DNA of 64,000 bases from Firm-04 sp045591925. Its GTDB lineage: Bacteria; Bacillota; Clostridia; Oscillospirales; Ruminococcaceae. Below, in pieces: positions 26,769 through 35,493 of this stretch. Made by a program: the position numbers and the translations under genes. Within the stretch, counting starts at the first letter, position 1. Every line of letters begins with the position of its first letter. The DNA lies in NCBI GenBank assembly GCA_045591925.1, contig JAZNTW010000109.1, positions 1-64,000 of the forward strand. Reading direction: 5' to 3'. The notes beneath the pieces were generated by a model. It ran no database searches and had not been told where the DNA came from. It worked only from the letters and a program-made list of their open reading frames with translations.

Positions 26769-28385
26769 TTAGCCTTTGACAGTTTCTTCAACTACTTCAG
26801 CTTCATTGGTGGTTACCTGCAGGGGGGCTTTATTTTTGAGTATCTCGCCAATCTCGTCAAATTCAACCGTGATTTCCTGTTCGGGAGCCTTGGTGAGAAG
26901 CGATACAACAATGATTGCAACGAGTGCGCAGATGAATGCAGGGAGCAGTTCGTAAATATCCCATGTGCCGCCAAGCGGACGAACGAGGAATTTCCAGACA
27001 AAGATCATGATGCCGCCAACAACCAATCCTGCGATTGCGCCGAATTTGTTAGAGCGCTTCCAGAACAGTGCGGTCAGCATGACAGGACCAAAGGTTGCGC
27101 CGAAGCCTGCCCATGCAAAGGAAACAACACGGAATACGGAGCTGTTGGGATTCCATGCGAGAATCACGCCGAGCACTGCGATGATAACCAGAACAAGTCT
27201 TGCTACCAGCATGGATTGCTTCTCATTCAGTTTCATCTTGAATACGCCCTTGAGGATGTTCTCAGACATCGAGGAGGACGCTGCGAGCAGCTGGGAATCG
27301 GAGGTGGACATCGTGCAGGCGAGGATACCCGCGAAAATGAGTCCGGCTACGATTGCAGCAAGGATGCCGTTCTGAGACAGCTTCATTGCGATCTCCATGA
27401 TGATGGTTTCGGAGTTGTTGAGGTCAGCGCCGTACAGGGTGCCGATTGTACCATTCGCGGAAAGCTGGTTGCCGACCAGACCAATCAGGATTGCAACTGC
27501 CATCGCAATGACAACCCAGACGCTTGCAATGCGGCGTGAGAGCTTAATTTTATTGTGATCCTCAATCGCCATGAAGCGGAGCAGGATATGCGGCATACCG
27601 AAGTAGCCAAGACCCCATGCAAGTGTGGAAACGATCGGGAGGAAGCCATATCCGGTCTGTGAGAAGCTGCCGTCTGTATTCAGCGAACGTGTGATGGTCA
27701 TATGCAGATAATCCGGAATGGATTTTGCATTGTCCATGACAGCATCCAGACCGCCGGCATTGCTGACGCCAAAGATGACGATAATGACCAGCGCGATTGT
27801 CATAACGATGCTCTGAATCAGGTCTGTGAAGCTCGCAGCGAGAAATCCGCCCATACTGGTATATGTGATGATAATGAACGCGGCAAGAATCATCGCAATA
27901 TGATATTCCATGTTGAACAGTGTTGAGAACAGCTTGCCGCACGCGGAAAAGCCCGATGCGGTATACGGAACAAAGAATACCAGGATGACCACTGCGGCGA
28001 TGCCGGAAAGAATTTTCTTGTTGTCACGGTAGCGGTCGGAGAAGAAATCCGGAATCGTAATGGAATTGGTTTTTTGCGAGTAGATACGCAGACGTGTTGC
28101 GACAATCAGCCAGTTGAGGTATGTACCGATTGCCAAGCCGATTGCCGTCCAGCCGGCTTCCGCGATACCGCAGAGATAGGCAAGACCGGGCAGACCCATC
28201 AGCAGCCACGAGCTCATGTCAGAGGCTTCGGCACTCATTGCCGAGACAAACGGGCCGAGCTTTCTGCCGCCGAGATAGAAGTCGCTGACATCCTTGTTTT
28301 TCTTGGTGAATGACACGCCAATGAGAATCATGCCGCCTAAATAGACGATGATCGTAATAAGGATGCCAATGATGTTGGTTTGCAT
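26769..28385 (-). CDS. putP: Sodium/proline symporter PutP
   Basis: 538 residues with about 13 membrane helices of the sodium:solute symporter family. Diagnostic PutP segments: SDFYLGGRKLGPFVSAMSAEASDMSSWLLMGLPG near residue 35-68 (partly quoted), SITIPDFFSDRY, and the helix with STSDSQLLAASS. It imports proline with sodium. The ATG at 28385 has a GGGAGG-type site. It follows the small membrane gene on the same strand. A short charged C-terminal tail is variable. Confidence 0.92.
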   Translation of the reverse strand: MQTNIIGILITIIVYLGGMILIGVSFTKKNKDVSDFYLGGRKLGPFVSAMSAEASDMSSWLLMGLPGLAYLCGIAEAGWTAIGLAIGTYLNWLIVATRLRIYSQKTNSITIPDFFSDRYRDNKKILSGIAAVVILVFFVPYTASGFSACGKLFSTLFNMEYHIAMILAAFIIITYTSMGGFLAASFTDLIQSIVMTIALVIIVIFGVSNAGGLDAVMDNAKSIPDYLHMTITRSLNTDGSFSQTGYGFLPIVSTLAWGLGYFGMPHILLRFMAIEDHNKIKLSRRIASVWVVIAMAVAILIGLVGNQLSANGTIGTLYGADLNNSETIIMEIAMKLSQNGILAAIVAGLIFAGILACTMSTSDSQLLAASSSMSENILKGVFKMKLNEKQSMLVARLVLVIIAVLGVILAWNPNSSVFRVVSFAWAGFGATFGPVMLTALFWKRSNKFGAIAGLVVGGIMIFVWKFLVRPLGGTWDIYELLPAFICALVAIIVVSLLTKAPEQEITVEFDEIGEILKNKAPLQVTTNEAEVVEETVKG

Positions 28386-28421
28386 GGAAATAAATCCTCC
28401 CTTTTTTTATTTGAACATGAT

Positions 28422-28688
28422 TTATTGTTTGGAATCATGCTCCGTTTTCTGTGCCTGAGATTTCTTTTTGCGCAGAATACGCGACAGGATGATACACGAT
28501 GCGATGCCGAGAAGATAGGGGATTGCGTAGAGAAACGCCAGCGCAGGCGGGCCTCCGCTATAGAGGCTCATCCGATTGCCCCATTCCATATCTGTATATC
28601 CGGCTGCAACGTGAATGCACATGAGATGCGATAGCACCAGTGCAAGAATCATCAGAATTTTGTGAATCCATTTATCATGCTTGATCAT
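28422..28688 (-). CDS. Small two-helix membrane protein
   Basis: 88 residues with two predicted membrane helices (about 10-31, ILMILALVLSHLMCIHVAAG, and about 49-68, LAFLYAIPYLLGIASCIILS) and a basic tail (RKKKSQAQK). I do not recognise the family. It starts 20 bp after the fhs stop and ends 36 bp before putP, all on the minus strand. The ribosome binding site is weak, so it may be translated by coupling to fhs. Gene status is likely, but function is unknown. Confidence 0.65.
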   Translation of the reverse strand: MIKHDKWIHKILMILALVLSHLMCIHVAAGYTDMEWGNRMSLYSGGPPALAFLYAIPYLLGIASCIILSRILRKKKSQAQKTEHDSKQ

Positions 28689-28708
28689 AGATGTTACTTG
28701 CAGCAGTC

Positions 28709-30376
28709 TCAGAACAAACCGGTGATTTTGCCGTCTGCTTCCACGTCGATATTTTCAGCGGCGGGCTTTTTCGGCAGTCCGGGCATGGTCATGATGTCAC
28801 CGGTCAGCGCAACGATGAAGCCTGCGCCTGCGGAGACCTTGACATTGCGAATCGTTACGATGAAGTCATCCGGTGCGCCGATGAGGTCCTTGTCATCGGT
28901 GAAGCTATACTGTGTTTTTGCCATGCAGACGGGGAGCTTGTCGAAGCCGAGTGCGGTAAGCTGAGCGATCTGCTTTTGCGCAGCAGGGAGAATGTTGATG
29001 CCATTGCCGCGGTATACGCGCTTGACAATCGCTTCGATTTTTTCCTCAATGGTGCAGTCAAGCTCGTAGGAGAACGAGAAATCACCCTGTTCCTCCTCGC
29101 AGAGACGGACAACTTCGCGTGCGAGCTCCTCGCCGCCCTTGCCGCCCTCTGCCCAGACGTTCGAGAGCACGACATTCACGCCGAGTGCCTTGCATTTCTC
29201 GATGATCAGTGCAATTTCAGCATCGGTATCTGTCGGGAAGCGGTTGATTGCAACCACCGACGGCAGCTTGTAGACCTCTTTGATATTTGCAACATGGCGC
29301 AGCAGATTCGGGATACCGGCTTCGAGTGCGGTCAGATTTTCGGCGCCGAGTTCGGTTTTGGCAAGACCACCATGCAGCTTCAGTGCGCGGATGGTTGCGA
29401 CAATTACAACTGCGGACGGCGTCAATCCAGCCATACGGCATTTGATATCGAGGAATTTCTCTGCGCCGAGATCTGCGCCGAAGCCTGCCTCTGTAATCGT
29501 ATAGTCACCGAGGCGCATTGCGGTTTTGGTTGCAAGCACGGAGTTGCAGCCATGTGCAATATTGGCAAAGGGACCGCCGTGGACGAGTGCCGGCGTTCCC
29601 TCAAGGGTCTGCACGAGGTTCGGCTTGATTGCGTCCTTGAGCAGGGCGGTCATTGCGCCTACTGCGTTGAGATCGGCTGCGGTGACGGGCTTTTCATCGT
29701 AGGTATAGGCGACAACAATGCGCGAAAGACGTTCTTTTAAATCTGTGATCGAATTTGCAAGGCAGAATACCGCCATGATTTCGGATGCGACTGTGATATC
29801 ATAGCCGTCCTCGCGCGGCACGCCGTTGATTCTGCCGCCGAGACCGTCCGTGACATAACGAAGCTGACGGTCGTTCATATCGACGCAGCGCTTCCATGTG
29901 ATGCGGCGTGGGTCAATATTCAGCGCATTGCCCTGATAGATGTGGTTATCGAGCATTGCGGCAAGCAGATTGTTCGCAGCACCGATTGCGTGAAAATCGC
30001 CGGTGAAGTGCAGATTGATGTCCTCCATCGGGACAACCTGTGCATAGCCGCCGCCAGCTGCGCCGCCCTTGATGCCGAATACCGGTCCGAGCGACGGTTC
30101 GCGCAGTGCGACCATGACGTTTTTGCCGATGCGGCGCATACCGTCTGCAAGACCGATGGTTGTTGTAGTCTTACCCTCGCCGGCAGCAGTCGGGTTGATG
30201 GCGGTGACAAGCACGAGCTTGCTTTGCTTGTCGGTTTCCGGCAGCTTGGCAAGGTCAATTTTCGCCTTGTATCTGCCGTATTGTTCGAGTGCTTCATCGG
30301 GAATGCCTGCGATTTCGGCAATTTCCGTGATGGGGCGCATGGGGATGGATTGTGCGATTTCAATATCTGTGAGCAT
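28709..30376 (-). CDS. fhs: Formate-tetrahydrofolate ligase
   Basis: 555 residues from the ATG at 30376, which follows AGGAGG; the open frame extends 66 nt upstream without a site. Family motifs: LVLVTAINPTAAGEGKTTTT (ATP-binding P-loop, about 60), GGAAGGGYAQVVPMEDINLH, FHAIGAANNLLAAM and ITEAGFGADLGAEKF. It makes 10-formyl-THF from formate and ATP, feeding purine and methyl-branch one-carbon metabolism, and fits with metF and metH later in the window. It has its own strong promoter. Confidence 0.97.
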   Translation of the reverse strand: MLTDIEIAQSIPMRPITEIAEIAGIPDEALEQYGRYKAKIDLAKLPETDKQSKLVLVTAINPTAAGEGKTTTTIGLADGMRRIGKNVMVALREPSLGPVFGIKGGAAGGGYAQVVPMEDINLHFTGDFHAIGAANNLLAAMLDNHIYQGNALNIDPRRITWKRCVDMNDRQLRYVTDGLGGRINGVPREDGYDITVASEIMAVFCLANSITDLKERLSRIVVAYTYDEKPVTAADLNAVGAMTALLKDAIKPNLVQTLEGTPALVHGGPFANIAHGCNSVLATKTAMRLGDYTITEAGFGADLGAEKFLDIKCRMAGLTPSAVVIVATIRALKLHGGLAKTELGAENLTALEAGIPNLLRHVANIKEVYKLPSVVAINRFPTDTDAEIALIIEKCKALGVNVVLSNVWAEGGKGGEELAREVVRLCEEEQGDFSFSYELDCTIEEKIEAIVKRVYRGNGINILPAAQKQIAQLTALGFDKLPVCMAKTQYSFTDDKDLIGAPDDFIVTIRNVKVSAGAGFIVALTGDIMTMPGLPKKPAAENIDVEADGKITGLF

Positions 30377-30432
30377 CTCTGGATTCCTCCTAATTTTACA
30401 GCATGAAAGCTGTGTTTCAAAAACACAAATAC

Positions 30433-30462
30433 AGTATACCATATATCTCTATGCTTTGTCAA
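30433..30462 (-). promoter_or_regulatory. Promoter of fhs
   Basis: On the minus strand, TTGACA (30457-30462), 18 bp, TATACT (30433-30438). Transcription would also reach the small membrane gene and putP. Confidence 0.85.
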
Positions 30463-30550
30463 ATATATTTCGCATGATAGCGAAAAGAAAATTGTAATCT
30501 TTTTCGCCTGACGGGGATCGGATTGTGACAAAATTGTAATGGCACTGTAG

Positions 30551-30579
30551 TTGTAATTTTAAGGTGAACATGGTAATAT
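30551..30579 (+). promoter_or_regulatory. Candidate promoter of the VWA lipoprotein gene
   Basis: TTGTAA (30551-30556), 17 bp, TAATAT (30574-30579). It leaves an A/T-rich leader of about 130 nt before the ATG. No other clear feature is seen in 30480-30717. Confidence 0.55.
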
Positions 30580-30717
30580 AAAAGCATACAAAGCCTCGCT
30601 TATTGTGTACAGTTAATAAATATCCATGCGATTTATTGTGCATAATGACAAATCTAAAAATTTGATAAGGAATGCGGCACAGTTGTGACGTAATAAAAGC
30701 AAAGGAGGGGTTCACTC

Positions 30718-32160
30718 ATGAAAATGAAGAAAAATTATAACCCATATACCGCAATGATTCTTGCAGCGATGATGCTGACAGGCTGTGGTGACACAGCAGC
30801 AGATGTGATGGAGACTGTAGACAATAAAACAAACGGCATTTTTTCCTACGATTCCGCGAAGTCCGAAGACCACGCATCATCCGCAGCGAGTGCAACAGCA
30901 GACGGCGCAGAGCACAGAGACGCTGGATTTGCAGCAGCAGACGTCGCAGAGTACGGAGACGCTGAATTTAAAACAGCAGACGGCGCCGAGCACAGAGACG
31001 CTGAATTTGAAGCAGCGGAGGAAGCGCTTCCGGATGATGTGATCGAAGAACCGCCGGTCGAGGTTGAACCGTCTGAAGAACCGCCGGTCAAGGTTGAACC
31101 GTCTGAAGAACCGCCGGTCGAGATTGAGCCGATTGAAAATGATGCGCTGTCCTTTGTCCTGACTGCCGGAGAGTGGAACGACAACGAGAACTGGGGCTTC
31201 TTTGCCAATCTGATTCACAACAATACGATTACATTTCCGTCCTATGGCTTGCAGCCGATGTATCGTGTTGCCGTGAATGTCACAAACGGCGGCACGGCTG
31301 TTGCCAATCAGGCAGTCACGCTGCTGCGTGGGGATGAAAGCGTCTGGTCGGCAAAAACCGATAAAAACGGCAAAGCCTATCTGTTTTATGATGAAAGCTG
31401 TACCGGCCAGGACTTGAATATTCAGACTGCCGGTGCGGAGGCGGTCGCATTTACCGCGCCGGAAAAAGCAAATGCGCAGGGCGGCAGCGGCTCCGTTCCG
31501 ACACTGGAATACACGATTGAAACCGGTGAAGCCTCGCAGACCTATACCGAAACCGAGGTTTGCTTCATTCTCGATACGACCGGCTCGATGGGCGATGAGA
31601 TCACCTATCTGCAAAAGGATTTTTCCTCGATTGCCGAGGCGGTTTCTGCGGAGGGCGTGACGTTTTCTGTGAACTTCTATCGGGATGAGGGCGATGACTA
31701 TGTGACGCGCTGCAATCCGTTTACGGACGATGTCAAATCGGTACAGAAAGCATTGAATCAGGAATATGCAGATGGCGGCGGCGATGAGCCGGAGGCAGTT
31801 GCAGAGATTCTGCATGAGGTGCTGGTCAATGGCGATTGGCACGAAAATACGAATAAAATCGCATTCTTAATCTATGACGCACCGCCGCATCATGGTGATG
31901 CACAGGCAGAAATGATTTACAATGCTGTCCGCACGGCAGCGGAGCAGGGCATTCATGTCGTACCGGTTGTCGCATCGAATGCTGCACGTGATACGGAGCT
32001 GTTCGGCAGAGCGCTTTCGATCATGACCAATGCAAACTACGTCTTTTTGACGGATGATTCCGGCGTTGGCGGTTCGCATATGGAGCCGATTATCGGTGAT
32101 TACGATGTCGAGCTGCTGCATGACATCATCGTGCGCAATATTCTTGAAATTGCAACATAA
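30718..32160 (+). CDS. VWA-domain lipoprotein with in-frame tandem repeats
   Basis: 480 residues. A lipoprotein signal peptide ends at the lipobox LTGC (Cys 23). A low-complexity region (about 40-140) holds three 13-residue units (ADGAEHRDAGFAA type) and three 10-residue units (EPPVEVEPSE type). A beta-rich domain follows (about 145-255, with VAVNVTNGGTAVANQAVTLL). A von Willebrand A domain (about 270-475) begins at CFILDTTGSMGDEI, which contains the MIDAS DxTxS motif. It is probably membrane-anchored on the outer face, with metal-dependent ligand binding. The ATG follows AAAGGAGGGG. Ligand unknown. Confidence 0.88.
   Translation: MKMKKNYNPYTAMILAAMMLTGCGDTAADVMETVDNKTNGIFSYDSAKSEDHASSAASATADGAEHRDAGFAAADVAEYGDAEFKTADGAEHRDAEFEAAEEALPDDVIEEPPVEVEPSEEPPVKVEPSEEPPVEIEPIENDALSFVLTAGEWNDNENWGFFANLIHNNTITFPSYGLQPMYRVAVNVTNGGTAVANQAVTLLRGDESVWSAKTDKNGKAYLFYDESCTGQDLNIQTAGAEAVAFTAPEKANAQGGSGSVPTLEYTIETGEASQTYTETEVCFILDTTGSMGDEITYLQKDFSSIAEAVSAEGVTFSVNFYRDEGDDYVTRCNPFTDDVKSVQKALNQEYADGGGDEPEAVAEILHEVLVNGDWHENTNKIAFLIYDAPPHHGDAQAEMIYNAVRTAAEQGIHVVPVVASNAARDTELFGRALSIMTNANYVFLTDDSGVGGSHMEPIIGDYDVELLHDIIVRNILEIAT
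30898..31014 (+). repeat. Three 39-bp tandem repeats in the lipoprotein gene
   Basis: Three consecutive 39-bp units, each encoding 13 residues beginning Ala-Asp. Units 1 and 3 are the most similar. The in-frame unit length means copy-number changes would alter linker length without breaking the gene. Confidence 0.9.
31048..31137 (+). repeat. Three 30-bp tandem repeats in the lipoprotein gene
   Basis: Three consecutive 30-bp units encoding EPPVEVEPSE, EPPVKVEPSE and EPPVEIEPIE. Units 1 and 2 differ at one base. This is a Pro/Glu-rich spacer before the folded domains. Confidence 0.9.
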
Positions 32161-32214
32161 GTGAAACAAATCTGCTGCAAATGAGCCGCAGACAGCGTGA
32201 GATTACAAGATGAA

Positions 32215-32259
32215 AAAAGCCGTTCAATGTTCGCGATTGTGCGAGATTGAACGGCTTTT
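32215..32259. terminator. Bidirectional terminator between the lipoprotein and fusion genes
   Basis: AAAAGCCGTTCAAT (32215-32228) pairs with ATTGAACGGCTTTT (32246-32259). The A/T-rich arms provide T-runs on both strands for the convergent genes. Confidence 0.85.
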
Positions 32260-32281
32260 CTATGTTATATGAAAATGAATC

Positions 32282-34807
32282 TTATGCGGTTACAATATTA
32301 TTTGCTTCGTGCAGGTTGAGGTAATCAACAGCTTCCTCACGCATCTTATATTTCAGAATCTTGCCTGCTGCATTCATCGGGAACGAATCCACAAACCGGA
32401 CATAGCGCGGAATCTTTGTCTTATCCATATGCGAGCGGACATATTCCTTGAGGTCATCCTCGGTGCAGGTTGCGCCGTCATTGCGGATGACGCAAGCCAT
32501 TGCTTCTTCGCCGTACTGCTTATCCGGTACGCCGATGACCTGTACATCGCGGACATCCGGATGCGTATAGAGGAAGTCCTCGATCTCCTTCGGATAGAGG
32601 TTCTCACCGCCGCGGATGATCATATCCTTGATTCTGCCGGTGATTTTGAAATAGCCGCTTTCGGGCAGTCTGCGAGCGAGGTCGCCGGAGTGCAGCCAGC
32701 CATCTTCGTCGATGACCGCAGCAGTTGCTTCGGGCATCTTGTAGTAGCCCTTCATGATGTTGTAGCCGCGTGCGCAGAATTCGCCATCCACGCCGTCCGG
32801 AACCTCCTCACCAGTCTCCGGATCGACAATCTTGCACTCTACGCCGAAGATCGGGCCGCCGACTGTGTTAACACGCGCTTCGATGGAATCGGTTGTCTTG
32901 GACATGGTGGTAGCAGGGGATGCCTCTGTCTGACCATAGGTGATGCAGATTTCCGGCATGTGCATCTTTTCGATGACCTCCTGCATGGTCTTGATCGGGC
33001 AGGGAGAGCCTGCCATGATGCCGGTGCGCATATAAGAGAAATCGGTCTTTGCAAAGTTCTCGTGACCGAGCATTGCAATAAACATGGTCGGAACGCCGTG
33101 GAAGCAGGTGATCTTCTCCTGATTGATGCAGCTCAAGCCCTTGCGCGGCGAGAATGCTGTGATGGGGGACATCGTAACGGCGTGTGTGACAGACGCGGTC
33201 ATTGCCAGAACCATGCCGAAGCAATGGAACATCGGCACCTGAATCATCATGCGATCCTCGGAGGACAGATCCATGCAGTCACCGATTGCCTTACCGTTGT
33301 TGATGACATTATAATGTGTCAGCATAACGCCTTTCGGGAAGCCGGTTGTGCCGGAGGTGTACTGCATATTCGCAACATCGTCCTTTTTGATGGCACGGCG
33401 GCGGCGCTCAACCTCAGTCAACGGCACTTCGGTATGCTTTGCGACTGCTTCATCCCATGTATAGCAGCCTGCCTGACGGCTTTCAATGGTGATGATATTT
33501 TTCAGGAACGGGAACTTTTCGGATTCGAGCTGGCCCGGCTCGGAATCAGCAAGCTCCGGAATCAGAGTACGGATGATTTCGTTGTAATCGGTACCCTTGA
33601 ACTGGTCGATCATGACGAGCGTATGCGTATCGGATTGCTTGAGCAGATATTCGGTTTCGTGAATCTTGTTACCGGTGTTGACGGTCACGAGAATCGCGCC
33701 GATTTTGGTGGTTGCCCAGAATGTGATATACCATGCCGGAACATTTGTCGCCCAGATTGCAACCTTATCGCCGGCACCTACGCCCATTGCAATCAGTGCG
33801 CGAGCAAAGGTGTCAACGTCATCACGGAACTGCGGATAGGTGCGCGTATAATCCAGCTCGGTGTAGCGGAACGCATACTGATTAGGGAACTGCTCACAGA
33901 TACGGTCGAGCACATCCGGGAATGTATAGTTGATGAGGCGCTCCTTCGGCCACGGATAGAAGCCGATTCCGCGGCGGCTGGGCTGCAGCGAATGCTTATA
34001 CTTCGTGCGGTATTTTTCCATATAATCGGCAAATTGCGGGAATACAATTCCTGCATCGGAAAGCTCCGGCATCCAGCGCTTTACCCATTCAAGGGAGATA
34101 AAGCCGGTGTAGTTGATGCTTTCAAGCGCTGCCATCATGTCATCCAGCGGCAGATCGCCCTGACCAATCAGCTCATAGCGAAGCACACCGTCCTTGAACG
34201 AGCTATCCTTTGTCTGTACATATTTAATCAGATTGCCGAGATTTTCTACGGTTTCGGCAGGAGATTCGCTGTTATAGCGATAGGGGTGGTGCATATCCCA
34301 GAGTGCTGCGACATGAATGCTGCCAACGGTATCGAGCATGGCTTTCAGACGCTTTGTGTTGCTGAAAACGCCGTTTGTTTCGACAAGCAGTGTGACGTCG
34401 TGTGCCTCTGCTTCCGGAATCAGGGAGGTCAGCATGGACGCAACATAGTTGTCATCCACTTCGCCGGTTACTTCGGAATAACGGTCGCCGAGTACGCGGA
34501 TATAGGGTGCGCCGACTGCTTTTGCAAGCTCCATGCAAGCCATAAGCTCACGGCGGTTCTGTTCTTCATTTTCTTTTTCATTCAAGCAGCAGTTTGAGCT
34601 GATGCACGGAATTTCCAGCTTGAGGGAGTGCAGTTTTTCAACAGTTTTCGGAAGCTGCGCACCGGTGAACGGCTTGCTGCGGTATGGATCGGCAGGGAGA
34701 CCGTAGCAGCGCAGCTCGATGCCGTCAAAGCCAAGATCTTTTGCCATGGAGTAAACGTCCGGCCAGTCGAAATCCGGACAGCCCAGTGTGGAAAAACAGA
34801 TTTTCAT
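32282..34807 (-). CDS. Fusion of a sugar isomerase/epimerase-like TIM barrel with an acyl-CoA synthetase
   Basis: 841 residues in one uninterrupted frame. Residues about 1-275 match the xylose-isomerase-like/AP-endonuclease-2 barrel: MKICFSTLGCPDFDW, LGFDGIELR, LLVETNGVFSNT, ALWDMHHPYRY and FISLEW, with candidate metal ligands Glu, Asp, His. Residues about 290-835 are an AMP-forming acyl-CoA synthetase: YTSGTTGFPKGVML (about 482), YGQTEASPATT, LHSGDLARR, GRIKDMIIRGGENLYPKEIE, and the catalytic-Lys region AAGKILKYKMRE. The synthetase would activate a carboxylic acid as a CoA ester; the substrate and the link to the barrel are unknown. The ATG follows GGGAGG. A structured leader with a terminator lies upstream. 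Catalytic motifs of both halves are intact. Confidence 0.9.
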   Translation of the reverse strand: MKICFSTLGCPDFDWPDVYSMAKDLGFDGIELRCYGLPADPYRSKPFTGAQLPKTVEKLHSLKLEIPCISSNCCLNEKENEEQNRRELMACMELAKAVGAPYIRVLGDRYSEVTGEVDDNYVASMLTSLIPEAEAHDVTLLVETNGVFSNTKRLKAMLDTVGSIHVAALWDMHHPYRYNSESPAETVENLGNLIKYVQTKDSSFKDGVLRYELIGQGDLPLDDMMAALESINYTGFISLEWVKRWMPELSDAGIVFPQFADYMEKYRTKYKHSLQPSRRGIGFYPWPKERLINYTFPDVLDRICEQFPNQYAFRYTELDYTRTYPQFRDDVDTFARALIAMGVGAGDKVAIWATNVPAWYITFWATTKIGAILVTVNTGNKIHETEYLLKQSDTHTLVMIDQFKGTDYNEIIRTLIPELADSEPGQLESEKFPFLKNIITIESRQAGCYTWDEAVAKHTEVPLTEVERRRRAIKKDDVANMQYTSGTTGFPKGVMLTHYNVINNGKAIGDCMDLSSEDRMMIQVPMFHCFGMVLAMTASVTHAVTMSPITAFSPRKGLSCINQEKITCFHGVPTMFIAMLGHENFAKTDFSYMRTGIMAGSPCPIKTMQEVIEKMHMPEICITYGQTEASPATTMSKTTDSIEARVNTVGGPIFGVECKIVDPETGEEVPDGVDGEFCARGYNIMKGYYKMPEATAAVIDEDGWLHSGDLARRLPESGYFKITGRIKDMIIRGGENLYPKEIEDFLYTHPDVRDVQVIGVPDKQYGEEAMACVIRNDGATCTEDDLKEYVRSHMDKTKIPRYVRFVDSFPMNAAGKILKYKMREEAVDYLNLHEANNIVTA

Positions 34808-34833
34808 TGATGAATCCTCCCAAATTATGATAC

Positions 34834-34874
34834 TACAAAAAAACGGTGCGAAGCCCTGTTAGCCTCACACCGTT
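34834..34874 (-). terminator. Leader terminator before the fusion gene
   Basis: On the minus strand a 13-bp stem with two G-T pairs (34862-34874 with 34842-34854) and a 7-base loop is followed by seven Ts. It lies 27 bp before the fusion start codon and after the short leader ORF, the usual place for a regulated terminator. Confidence 0.88.
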
Positions 34875-34883
34875 GCAATGCAG

Positions 34884-35046
34884 ATTGATTGCTTTCCTGA
34901 TACTCTGTTCAGAAAACACTCGCGCACAACGAAGCAGGCCTATAGCTTAGAGCCAAGACCGTAAGTCGAAGGACGAGCGTGAATACAGAGTTCATAGAAA
35001 ACATCCTTTCTGTCGGTACACTTCGAAGAAGCTCCCGACTGATAAT
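34884..35046 (-). promoter_or_regulatory. Structured leader RNA of the fusion gene
   Basis: Between the consensus promoter and the terminator, the minus-strand transcript can fold extensively. GTCGG/CCGAC forms a 5' hairpin (35012-35039). ACTCTGT (34985-34991) pairs with ACAGAGT (34902-34908), closing a region that spans the leader ORF. Inside it, ACGCTCG pairs with CGAGTGT. It matches no riboswitch consensus I know (no T-box, S-box, THF or lysine core). Either the RNA fold or translation of the ORF could govern the terminator. Confidence 0.55.
34909..34995 (-). CDS. Candidate 28-residue leader peptide
   Basis: ATG at 34995 with AGAAAGG 9 nt upstream, stop TGA at 34909. The peptide begins MNSVFTLVLRLTVLALSYRP and ends in LCASVF. 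It has six Leu and four Val in 28 residues, read with several different codons including rare CTA, CGA and AGG. It lies wholly between promoter and terminator, as in translation-controlled attenuators. No family is recognised, and it could be incidental to an RNA structure. Confidence 0.5.
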   Translation of the reverse strand: MNSVFTLVLRLTVLALSYRPASLCASVF

Positions 35047-35052
35047 AGAAAA

Positions 35053-35081
35053 ATTATAGCATACAGCAGAAAAGTTGTCAA
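35053..35081 (-). promoter_or_regulatory. Consensus promoter of the leader/fusion transcript
   Basis: On the minus strand, TTGACA (35076-35081), exactly 17 bp, TATAAT (35053-35058): a perfect SigA consensus. Such a strong constitutive start fits a gene controlled downstream at the terminator. Confidence 0.92.
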
Positions 35082-35259
35082 GGATTCGGAAATGGATTTC
35101 ACAGAATTTTAGAGGCTTCCATAATATTTTTATTTTGCAAAAAAGGTTTTTTATCAAAGAAATACAGTTGTCACATAGTGTCGGATTCTGCCGCCGCTGC
35201 ATAGAATATACCGTGCAGCAGAGGTCTGCATGAGTAAAATACAGAAAGGAGAAACGCAT

Positions 35260-35493
35260 ATGTTACCGGATCAGACGATTCCGGCAGCACCACAGGGGAC
35301 ATTCCCTGCGAAGCTGTCGCTTGCAATGGCATATGTGCCGTATCAGTACTGGGAAACGCCGATGTCCGCAGCAGACGCACTGGAGGCAGGTACGGTATTT
35401 CCCGGATTGGTGAAGCCGTTTTTGATGGGGAAGGGAGGTGCTTCTGATGGCAGAGATGCGATTGCAGTCTTTGGATACAATGGAAAGGGCTGA
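35260..35493 (+). CDS. cotJA: Spore coat associated protein CotJA
   Basis: 77 residues from the ATG at 35260, which follows AAAGGAG; an in-frame ATG 30 nt upstream lacks a site. The sequence KLSLAMAYVPYQYWETPMSAADALEAGTVFPGLVKPF matches the short CotJA family, in which the paired YVPYQ and GTVFPEL segments are conserved (partly quoted). It is the first of three overlapping genes. Upstream, CATAGAATA near 35201 resembles the -10 of mother-cell sporulation promoters, but no convincing -35 partner is seen. Confidence 0.9.
   Translation: MLPDQTIPAAPQGTFPAKLSLAMAYVPYQYWETPMSAADALEAGTVFPGLVKPFLMGKGGASDGRDAIAVFGYNGKG

Noticed and set aside
32309..34597. 762-codon plus-strand open frame opposite the fusion gene
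   Set aside because: It is a mirror of the biased codon use of the real minus-strand gene; it has no ribosome binding site and its translation has no recognisable domain.
35160..35259. Full SigE/SigK promoter before cotJA
   Set aside because: A CATAGAATA box exists, but no -35 element lies at a suitable distance, so it is mentioned only as a weak hint.
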